Below, piece by piece: positions 43,701 to 55,700 of a DNA stretch of 64,000 nucleotides; the first letter of the stretch is position 1, and the number at the start of each line of letters is the position of its first letter. The DNA lies in the NCBI GenBank assembly GCA_019055375.1, contig JAHQIW010003656.1, positions 124,001-188,000 on the forward strand. Direction: 5' to 3'. This stretch comes from Parelaphostrongylus tenuis (Eukaryota > Nematoda > Chromadorea > Rhabditida > Metastrongylidae). The translations under genes were made by a program, and so were the position numbers. The notes under the pieces were generated by a model. The model made no database searches and was not told the origin of the DNA. It saw only the letters and a program-made list of their open reading frames with translations.

Positions 43701-46700
43701 GGATTCTATAATTTGTGAGAGATGACGTTCATTACCAAATCGAAAGTTATGCAGCAAGGATTTTACGTATTTTATCAAATTTCATGCTTTAGATGAGGTT
43801 CACCTTCTTGCTTCGATGTATAGTAGTATCCTGAACCAATGCAAGTTTCTTCATAGTCACCATGATGTTAGCCAGTGCTTTGCATCTTAATCAAAGTGCT
43901 TACTGTTTCGTTTCAGTCCATGTTAATAGACAAATGGACCAAATGCATACCTGCGAAGGCTCTGATCTATGGTAGCTGTCTGCTCACGAATGTACTTTTC
44001 CTCTTTTACGATCTTTTGCATATCCGCCTTTATTCTAGACTCTATTCCCGCTTGTATCGCTGGGAAGTCCGCTGTGATAAAACAGTAAGGTCAAATAAGA
44101 GGATTTCTACAAAGTAGGTCAGGATTGATACGATGCTGCAACTGGCGTTTGAGTTGGAAAATTACTGATTTTAGCTACAACTGTCTCTCAAAAAAAGTCT
44201 ATGTTTGCGTTCATTTTTTCTCGAAAAAGTTGTGTAAAGCGATAACCAACTTTTTAGAGATGCGGCTTCCTTTCCAATTTGTGTGAGGCCCTCTGTGAGC
44301 AACTCGACCTCAGACATTTTGAGCTTTCTGTTGCTTGTTAGAACACTGCTCCTGACTGTCTCAACGTTATTCTCGAATTTTCTGCAATTTTTCGATCATA
44401 AGATTGGTATTAAGGAAGAGATGTCGGTTTCGAGTGGTATATGACTGGTCTCCAGCAAATGATCGCGTTTCCTTACGCATCGTTGAGTGAATACCACACT
44501 TCTTTTCAAAAATTATGATTATGAAGTGTGTAACGACTTGGCTTCAACGTGGTTGAAGTATTCAAAGATTAGTACTGATTTAATAAGCCACCTAGGAATT
44601 GAACAACTTGTAGAATCTTTGCATAACTTGCACTTCTAAAACCTCTTTTTCAGAGTGCGGAGAGGGAGTCGTTTTACTGACCAGTAGAAAAAAGTAAATG
44701 AGATGAGAGTTTTTGAGATCGACCATGATTGTTGTTTGCCTACAGCTCATGTTCTGTCATTCGACACTACTCACCGCACATATGCGACCTAAAACTGACT
44801 TTTGCTTCTAATGTTCTTAAATTGACAAGAGTATCAAGTCTACAATAACTCCCGCATGGTTTGATGTATGAATCTGCTTATGAGATTCCATAGCGAATAT
44901 AAATGCAAGATCTCAAATGGAATGTATCCCTTACAAGTCTATTTTCGAACTGTATCTATCTTCTGAGCAGAATTACCGCTTTGAATTTTGTATCAGAAGA
45001 CTGACACCAGAAATTTAATGAGTACTTATTTTTTCTGATAGTATAAACAAAAATTCTTAAAAGAAGTCTAAACAAGTTCTGAGCGGCCAATTTTGTTACA
45101 AACTTCCTTGGCTCAATGTCGATTCTCTCTAACCATTTCGAACTATTATTGAATATTGCACCACGCCAAAATCTTCATACGCTCTTCTGACCGGTCTTAG
45201 TAGCATAACATAGAGACCAAGCCTTTTTAGGGTTGTAAAAGAAGCAGGAAAAAGGTAATCCGCATCATTTTAGACTTTCGTAATTTAAAATAATGGAGTC
45301 ATTGAGCGGTGCCGTACTTGGTTCATTGGAACTCAAACAGCAGTTGGCGTGTAATCTCATCAAAACCGCATTCTGCTTAAGGATGGTAATGTTGTGGAAA
45401 TGACTGCGTGTGGTTTCCCACAAAGTATAATAATTATTTTGATGTGAAAGGTGCATTGGCAGTCCATGTGGACTGTGCACGATTGGTCTCCACTCGTACA
45501 ACTTAGTGGAAGATTCTCAGAAAAAGGTAAGTATGTGAAGAAGTTGCCATGACTTTGAGCAGTTGAAAGCTAGGTTTGAAGACATTTTCTGTCGAAGCAG
45601 TGAAAGTGTTTGGCTCACAGGTTGCAGACAACCTGATTCTTACAGGCTCTGAAGAAAGCGAAGCAGCCGAAGCGTCTGCTACTTGACTATTTCAATGTAG
45701 GAACCTCGTGTTTAACTTCACGAAGAAAAAACTGTGAAAGATTCAACAATGCCGAGGTCAGAAGATAGTTGATCTTGAGATTTAGAATAGTAACATTTTG
45801 ACGGCCGTGCGTAAAGTTCTCCATACACACGATTCTGTAAAATAAACTTCCAAAACCATATCTTTGAAACCTCTTGGGACTTCTTTAAGTTTTCCTATTT
45901 TGTGAGCCGAAAGAACGATGATCTTAAGAAATTAGCTGGCGAGTCAAAACTGATTATTGATGTGACCAGCCACGCCAAACTGGTTGGTTACCGAAGGGTC
46001 AAGCTAACTGCTTGAGCTTTATGAGGAATTTACTTCTTGTTTTAAAATTAACATTTCGACAAATAGTCAACAGCAACGTACGTGAGACCATCGAGTAACC
46101 GTAATAATCTTTGTTCATGTTTTCTTTGCTCTTTGGTCTCGTTTTCCTTATTAGACGAGTGGCATTCATTCCCAATAGCCTAAAAATCATCAAAAACAAT
46201 TTTGGTACAGAACAAACTATTTGAGAAGAACTGATGGTAGTAAGGACTTGCCAAAAGATCTGTAGATGACACTGTGAGCGAAATTTTTTGACTTATTAGT
46301 CGAACGATCTCTTCTGCTGCTTCACGTATGTAATTTCGTGCATGCTGTGCATTCACCTTAAGTAAGATATTTTGTGTCGTTCAGCTTTCCGAGATTAGTG
46401 AAGGAACCGGATTTTTCTGGCAATAACTTTATTGTAATGGTAGAGTTGATGATTGCTGAGAAATTTTACGCCAACATGCTTTGATGTGACGAGAAACCTC
46501 ATTTTTCGACTTCTCACTTCAACTTTTTATTGACAGGTGCTTAAAATTTGCTTTTCGAATAGAAAGAATCAGAGACAGGTCGGAAATTTGTGGTGTGAAA
46601 AGCAAAAGCTCTCAGAGCATTGATTTTATTGAATGAAGGAAAACAGCAAGAAAGGAGAAACGAAGATCGCTTCAGAGAAAAAAGCTTGTTGATTATAAGT

Positions 46701-49700
46701 GCTTGGAGAAACTAAACTGCTCAGTGTAGAACTTCAAAATTTTTGAGAAGCTCTATGGAAGCGTATGCATTACGGTAGACCTAGCGAATGATCGGGTATC
46801 ATGCCAAAGGCCCAAGATAAAGTCGTATAAAATGGAAAATGCCTAAAATGATTCAGAAATATATTTAGTAATGAAAATCTAACAAACTTGTGCAGTCCGT
46901 CGCAGCTGCTTCATGTCGACGCTGGCCTGCTGGAGTTTTTGACGAATCTGATCGAGCTGATGCTGAGCATTTGTCGATAGGCTGTCCGGTATTGAAGACG
47001 GCTCTTCAGAAGTGGCTCGGTCAAAGTCTGGCGTATGCAGTGCCATGATCTGAACTCTACCACTAAACTTTGTTGACTGCAAATTTATTAGAAGGATATG
47101 TATTTTTCAGAACTGTTATTGTTGTTTAACTATTTAGAGAAAAGTAGCAAACAAGTAATAATCCACTGCGCTACAAGAAATTCTTATGAACGTTTCTGTT
47201 ATAATCGTACTGTCATTGTTGTTAAGCAATGCGAAAGTCAATCTGCAAATTCGAGGGGGCAAACTGACTCACTTTTGTGGTCAAGTGATCATCATAATAA
47301 CTTTTTGATAACTGCGATAAATTTCCTACAATCAAAGAAGTTGAAAACTTAACAATACTATAGCAGAGATTTTGTCCGATCCGTTGGCGTGTATACGGGC
47401 TTCTTCCTAAGGAGCTTCTCCGATTATAAATTTGTTGGAAATTTGAAATTATGAACGCAATATGATTCAATAACCTAATAAAATCAGCAGGAATGACTAT
47501 ATTATTCAAAAATTATATAATTGCGAGAAATATTATTTCATAATTATGTGTTCAAAGTTGCAGAGTGATATGCAAAGCCTTCGACCCTAGGCGGGAATTG
47601 AACCCGCGTTTAGCCCATACCAGGGGCGTACGCTACCACTCACTTTTTGATAAAAAGCACCAAAGTCAAAATTTTCATGTAAATATGGAAGCTGGAGAGC
47701 GCATGTGGCGCAGTGGTTAGACGTGCTTTGCGTCACACGCGAGGTCAATGCTTCGATCTCGCGCTTATGGTCACCAAGCCATCTATCCCTCCGGGGTCGG
47801 TAAATTGGTACCAGACTGGTCTCAGTCTTGTCTGGAAGGATAAGCAGCCTCGGTACAGCGAGAGGCCACCGCGAGTTATTGTAAAGGCCAGATATGCATT
47901 CAATGACCTCAAACAAAGTTGAAAATTGAAGACGAATGTATGGCGCGTCCTTCTGGGATTGATCAATCATTCATCAGCTTCATGGAAGCTGGAACTTCAT
48001 CTTTACTCTGGAGCAATCACTATGCTTCGCTGCACGAAATACTACTTTCTCTACAGCTTAGCTGCTCAGAAAACAGGCAGTCAGTATTAAACTGAATAGT
48101 CTTGAAATTATTTTCACAGGCGTCAGAATTTCCTACCTCTCTTCGGAGATCAGCCATGTCTTTTCGACTGCTCTCACTCATTCCTTTGCTAACCAATGCC
48201 GAGTGGACAAGACTGGACAGCCCTGCCAGCTGACGTTCCATCGTCTCCATGCGAACTCTATGAATTATATAAATCGTTTATCACGTCAAAGTAAAATAAC
48301 AACTGAACACCGTTTCAAATGTTTCTTTGAAGATATAGATCGGTAAACTTTAAATAAATCGTGACTAATGTCGGTTGCGTTAACGGCACTAATTTTTTAG
48401 ATAGTACAAAATAAGTTCACTCTTTCGAGGGAATTTCACTTATTAGACTGAAGCTAAGATCACAACCAGACTATGGTGATGCATATGTCATTGGTGATCA
48501 AATGAAGCAGCAGTGATGGTGAGAACGAAATTCTGAATGCAGGCAGCCGGACTGCTGAGTGGTACCGAACATGAGAATGAATGTCAGCAAAGATAGATGT
48601 TCAATTGTGCAAAACTAACGCAGCCATTTGCTATGGTATCAAAATCAGCAAAATTGAGAGGTAATGCTAGATCTAAGAAGAGAGCTAATAACAGTCTTAA
48701 TGTTTTGGAAAGGCATAATAGCGGTTCGAGCCCGCAAAAATTAGAGTTACAAGTTGAGCCTGTATCTCAGGATTCTCGTAGTTTCAAAAACGCTTGGGAT
48801 ACTGCGACTGGGATGAATCGAAACCAAACCAAAATAGATAAGTTTAGAAAAAAACTTTAGTGAGTACTCTCTATCTCTAACTAAGAAACTTTATCGGTAC
48901 TACAAGTTGCTGTGATGAATATATTAATGTTGCGTATGATGGAAAATCATCGCTCGTTTTCTCCGTCTTCTCATTATACCGACTACCAACTAATGAAAGT
49001 TAAAGCAGCCTTGCACTGGGGCCATTGAATAGTTATCCGATATAATACGTTCCCTCATAATCGGTCTCTGTTTAAGGGAAGCTCAACCTCAGAGTGTGAA
49101 GCCACGATTGTTTGGAAAAGTGCAACCAAGCTCAAAGATTTTTAAGGAGTCTTAATGGATTTGTGAGACAGTTATCGATGCATGGATAGCCTATCTCAAT
49201 ATCGATATTTGGAGCAGTAGGAAAATTTTCGAAATTTCTAGAATTACATATTTGTAGGAAGTAAGAAAACAATGGCTGTTTTGCTTCCATCCTTTCTTTT
49301 CTGACATAGATTCATCATAGCACGTATGCTCATTTTCTTGCCACCGGTAACGGTCTCACCTGGATTCCTTGTCAATGATCGGTGTGACCGACCCACTACG
49401 TGTTGGACATCTTGAGTCTGTGTGGTTACTTGTATCGCTCCCGGTCGAATCATATCCATCGTATGGTTTTTGTGATAATCTACGATAGTCTGTGCGTGCC
49501 ATGGCCGATGCTGGACGAGTTTGCGGAAGACATCTGAATCCAGCACTACTTCTTTGCCGCCAACCCTGCTTCAACATTTAAGAAATCTAAATAAAGACGC
49601 AGTAGTATGTCTCCTTTTTACTACGGTGAGATTTTTTGCAATTGTAATATACGAAATATTTAGACATGGTGGCGCTCAAAGATGTTTAATGCGTAATACA

Positions 49701-52700
49701 ATTTGAAAAACGTGGTCGCTGCTATTGTAGCTCTTTTTCTTCATATCACAAAAACTTATTTTCTCAAGTACATCACCAGGGATCCCAGCACATTCGCTTT
49801 CTCTTGTTCGTCCTCCACAATAGTTTCCGAACATTTTGCATGTTGTCTGTTCAAGGTGTTCGCCTTGCTGGTAGAATCGGATCTTTGCAATTTCAAGAAC
49901 ACTAGCCACACTGTCCTCATCGTATATATACATATGCATACATATATATGTCGTTTGCAAAATTAGTTTCAATGTGCTTTGTAGTAATAATAACATTGCA
50001 GCTGAGCTTTAAGGACATCTTACGGCCAAAGCACTCCATCATCAAACTCGTTGTAAGTCGTTATAGCGCAATAACGGAGTTTTGTAAAAATGCTTTATAT
50101 TACTGGAAACAGAGCGATTTGAAGCGTAACATGGGAACACAGATGTTAAAAATATTGTACTGATAGGTTTAACATTCCAAGTAATAAAATTTGGTCACTT
50201 ATTCCACTATTTATCGCTGACACTTCTCAGAGTTTGGCTCAAAAAGAACAGTGTTGAAAATTTCACGAGCTAAGAAACACTTTCCATTCTCGTCAGGAGA
50301 ATTAATTAACACGAAACCTTGGTGATTACTATTACTACTCTTAGCTCTGGTCTAGCTATGGTCATAGTCAATGTTTGAAATGAACCTGTGCCTGATGATG
50401 TTGTTTTCACAATCATCAAGGGAGTCTCGTTGCTCAAGAAAGCGTACAGGAGATTGCATGCCGGTGTTCGAGTGGTCTCGAAGCTTCAGCACGGACTTGT
50501 TCCGGATATCGCTGAAATTTTGCTGATCCTCAATTTAAGAACTTATCCTCTGATTGATTCCTTTATGTGAGAAAAACGAATTTGAACTTCCTCCAAAGCG
50601 CTCTATATTTACAACGACATTCATTACGCTGTAAGAAATGAAGGAGGTAGGGAGGGCTTTTTTTCTTTAAACAATTCGAAAAGAAGACATGAAATACGGG
50701 AACTTTTTCAGATTTTCGTCAGGAAGTCTTTTCTGATTTTCTCAAAGCTCAAATTTTATCGCACGCAAATATTGAAGCAGTTAGCATAGAAGAAATGAAG
50801 TTTTTCTCTAATGCATTACGTCATGCTTGAAAGTCAGTGCAGAGTCATCACACCAAAAACACCTTCAGCATGAGACAACTTGTAATCGAATATGACAAAT
50901 TGTTCGAGCAAGAAAATGTTTCGACTTTACAACGTTTTGAGACAGATCTGATAATAGATCTAATCGTTAACATAGATATTTCGATGGAAACAGAAGGAGG
51001 AAACTGAGGTGACGCAATAATTAGTGGATTGCTTCATACTTTTTTAACTTAGCGATGTGCATCTGTAATCAGTAAGCACAGTTTTGTAATCCAATAACTT
51101 GGTCTTTGTTGCTCCGCATATTTTGGGTAAATCGAAAGAATCAGACTATATAAGCATCTAAGGATTTTTTCGAGAACATATTCTGGTTCATCGCAAGTGG
51201 AAATTTTACCTCGGATCATCGAGCTCATAGAACAATTGTCCCTTGGACGGTTCTTGTATATAGATCTTTACCGAACTCTGATCGATGTAGTGGCGTGGAA
51301 TGTTCGGGAATGCCCTCACAAACGCCATCTTTACTTGCTCAAGATTGTGTACCTGTCAACAAAACGGTTAGCACTGATTCAAGTGGTTGTTAACCAACTC
51401 GCCAAGTTATGTTGCTAATTTTAGCAACAGTATGTTTCGACATAAATTTAGTGGAAGACTGCCGTCGTAAAAATATCTCCCTCTTTTAAAATTGATGTGA
51501 TTCAACAACGTAGTGTAAAGGGATCGCTTCTGGACTTGATATTGCAAAGAAATGACTTGAAAGTTTCGCTAAAATTGACCTTATACGCCGTGCTTATCTT
51601 CTATCACTATTATTAACCAATAGAATTTTCTCTTGGAGCATTACTCTATCTCTGTCTATCTATCTATCTGCTTGTCTGCCTGCTTATCTGTCTCTATGTA
51701 TGTGTCTGCCTGTCTGCTTGTCTCTCTGACCGTTTCTCCCTCTCTGTGAACACTTACCGCTTTAATGGCAAAATTCCATCGTATTCACCATCTATTAAGG
51801 TGAGTTCACAAACTAATCATTTAATCTTATCGAATAGACGTTTCAATGACATTTGAATGTCGTCTGAATGACAAAATCTAACCTCTGGTGGAAGAATGGC
51901 CCGTTTGACTTCGTCATTTGCTTGCAGGAAAACGACGTTCATTTGTTCGAGTCGTCGACCCCCAGAGGCGAAATCTCCGTTTATTTGTTCCTTCCGGACG
52001 ACTTCCCACCTGTTGGATGAATTCACCCCATACTCCGACGGGAGACTACTCATCACGGGCGTTATGGGTCTAGCCACTATAGGCGACAAAGTCATACTCC
52101 GCCTCGTTTCGTGAGTGCTCCCATGGTCACGCTGGAAAAATAACTTAGTTTTCGTAAGACTGTTGAGGTTACAAATATCTTGACAAATTTGATTAGTGCC
52201 ATCGGCATACCGAATGATCCAATTTTGTCAAACAAAGAAGAACTAAGTAAAAGACGTTTATGCTACGAGCAAAATGCAATGAGTAGATAGCACAGCGGTA
52301 ATTATAATTCGATATGAATTCTGAACGAATAAGTTACAAAAATGATTCATAAGTTTTGGGCGACTTTCCGTTATCCCACTCCTCTTCAAGCCCCTTAGAA
52401 AAAGGTGCTTTTTGCTTTTTCTAAAATTTTAGTAGCCATTCGATAGCTCAAATAACGCGAATTTGATGGTGTTTTTTATTTTAAAAATGCTTCTCTATTG
52501 CGCTGTTAAAGTGAAAATAAATCTTGTTTCACATCTAAGCATTCTCCACCAGGCAAAGTTTTCCCTTCAGGCCTTCAATAACGACTCGATAGCGAAAATC
52601 TCGCTAATCTCAATGATAAACTTGGTTCTCGAAATGGACTTCTTAATACGCTATATCAGTTAAAAGAATATTCGGTTTCTCAAACTTGGCACTGGCTTGG

Positions 52701-55700
52701 TGCCAATGTCACGTTACGCAAAGCATAACTTTTTTTCACCACTACAGCGCAGCAAGGAATCCTTTCTAAATCGAATACAACATCATAATCGTCGAGATTT
52801 GTGATATCGAATGGTTACTAAAATCTGGTAACATTTTTTGAGCCTTTTATCGGGTATGGTATTTATACAGTGCTGGAGACGTATTTCGCCATTACAGGTC
52901 ATCAGCCTTTCAGCTCAGCCAGTCCCTTGTAGGGTGAGGGATATACTTCCTACTCATAAAGAAATCGACGCCGAATTTTCAGAATTAGCGCATGTTGAGT
53001 GATTCATGCGACACTGCAGTGATCAACAACAGTCCAGCGCTCATGGTTAGTAGAATCAATCCTACTTTTACCTTCGATTGTTTATATAGACCTCTCTCAA
53101 AACAAGAACACCCCGATAATGTGATAACTAAAAGTTACTAAAAGGTACTACAAGTCTAGCGGAAAAGCTCTGTCCAGCGAAAAATGTTTGTGAGAGGAAT
53201 TTTAGCCAAATTCTATTTTCACTGTTATAGCGCATCAAAAAAGCCATTTTAGAGATAAAGCACACGTTTGACATTTTCAAGATTTTAGCTATCAAAAGCT
53301 TACTAAGAGTCTGAAAAATTGGAAAACATGTTCTTCCCAAGGGGACGAAATGAATTGAGGATAACATAAATGATCCAAATTTGAGAAATCCAATCTTCTT
53401 TTGACTATTACAGCGCAATAAGAATTCCTTTTGGAAAACGAAATACATTGCTGAAATTAGCGAGATTTATGCTACCAAATATTTAATGAAAGTTCAAAGG
53501 AACAACTTAATCCAACGGAAAAGTTTAGGCGCAAATAATATCATTTTCACTCGCATAACTCAATCGAAAAGCTATTTAAGAGATAAAGCACACTGTTGAA
53601 ATTCTCGTGATTTGAGCTATCAAACGACTACTAAAGCTTTGAATAAAAGCAGAAAACTCGTTTTTCCTAATGGGCTGGGACAGGGTGGAGATAACAGAAA
53701 TGTAACAAATTTTATATTGATAAAACATACCACCATAGGAGTGATAAAGAAATTTGTGATACTCAAGCGTGTGCAGCTGGATACTCATAACAATATTGCA
53801 CTTAAAGTAGACTTGACTGAGCTGCTTTCGGTAAAATTTCTGAGAAACAATATTTCTTTTCCACCCTGCACTATTCCGTTTCCACTCTGTGAATTCACAG
53901 CTAATTCCGCACCGACATTGTGCAGCAGATTACTTGCACCATATGTTGAACTTTTTGACAATTCTCGTCGGCAATATGGGTCCAAAAACTTTTGAATGGG
54001 AAACATTCGCCGTCTATATGGTACGATATCTACGACGCTTTCAAGCGGTGGCTAAGCGTATATCTCTATTAGTTTCTCAAATGATGAGACGATAAGAAAA
54101 AAAGGATGATTGAAAAGAACGTTTACTGAAACGGTGGGCGATCTGATTCCCAAAGACGACAAAGCGATAGCGTAATGAGATTCCCGAAGAAACCAGTTGG
54201 CGATGGGAGGATAGCTTCACGTAAAGTAATGTAAACTGTCTAACAGTCAACCGCAAAAATGGCCGTCAGTTGAACGAGTGTTGAGTTTAAGTTGAGCTTT
54301 TCCGTTGCTCACACTGCATCTCTGACATCCACTAAGAGCTCTGTCGAACATTTTCCTACACTACACATGTTTTCTCAATGCGTTACATCTGAAACGTTCT
54401 CGCTTTTCCAGTGATTCAATAAATCAAAGATTTCTGCGTGCTAGAGTTGCATTCGATTCAACGTATTCCGTTGATGGAGTCTTTTTTATTGTGAATTTTA
54501 ATATACGAGATTTTCATCACTGTACCAGAGTACAAAGCAACTTTCCAGTCTCTCAAAGTGTAAGAAAATCAAGGAGAGTAACTCACACGTTCGCGAAGAT
54601 GTCGCAATGCGGTGCTAGCTTTGCTCGATACCTGTGTGCTGTAGTGTTGTCCCAGTGGTGGCTCTTCATCCATCACTTCTGATGTTGCTAAGGGCACCAT
54701 TGCCATACGGATTGCCGACGACTCGGCATATCGCCAATTTGAAGACGGCTGCTCACATTTTTCCACACCTGAAATATACCCACTTGTGGTGAAAAGAACT
54801 TAATGCTGTATAATGCTATGAAACTCTCGTAAAAAAGTGTGGTCTTATTAGTAGACTACTTCTTCTACTTCTTTTACATGTCATTTTTACCGTTTGAGAT
54901 AAATCAGTAGGGTTTCCCGATTATTGTCGATCGATAGTATTTACATGCTGACCAAATTTTTCTAGCATTTAGTTGACTTCGAATCATATTTATGCTGAAT
55001 AAGTAATGGCTACAACAGCCGTTAAAACGGATGTATCCGTCAATTCGCAGGTGCACATTTGTCAGTAAGATATCACTAAGCAGACAGAGAAGAGTTGAAT
55101 GGAGGAATTACTCACAGAAGCCGATCATTGAGTGAGTACACCACCTAAGCACGAACATGGTTGCAGTCTTACTATCAAGTGTGCTAAAAGTCCAACAAGC
55201 AGCAATGGGTCGATCTACTTAATTGCAACCGATGCCTCAGCCAATGAGTGTAAAACTGATAATGATGCAGAGTTATCATTTTTGGACCACTGGGCTTGCA
55301 CTAGCGCAATTTGTGCACGATCGATGATAATCAGTAATTCAGATAGATATTTCGCATCTTGTCTGAGCTACAAATAGTCTTGTCAGCAACGAAGATTTCC
55401 CAGTGCATTGGAAGACATCAGTGTTTCAAATCGTGAAATCGAACGTATGCATATGGCGGCACCTCACGATTATGGGTAGTGCAGGCAGTTATAGCACTTT
55501 ATAAACTTAATTGTAACCTTAATTATTTTAAACCTTATTTTGACTGATTATCCGGGATATCTATTCAAATCAACAAATGTTATCGATTTGAGCTCTTGAA
55601 AAGCGTATATCAATGCGAAATAGTTTCGCTAGAGATATGCACGTTTTACAAACAGATTAAGCCAATAAATTTTTGTTTAAGATAGAGAAATAACTAGTAA

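Noticed and set aside
53612..54006. ORFs of 127 and 73 codons on opposite strands
   Set aside because: Overlap the family G array and each other; neither joins the neighbouring exons in phase.
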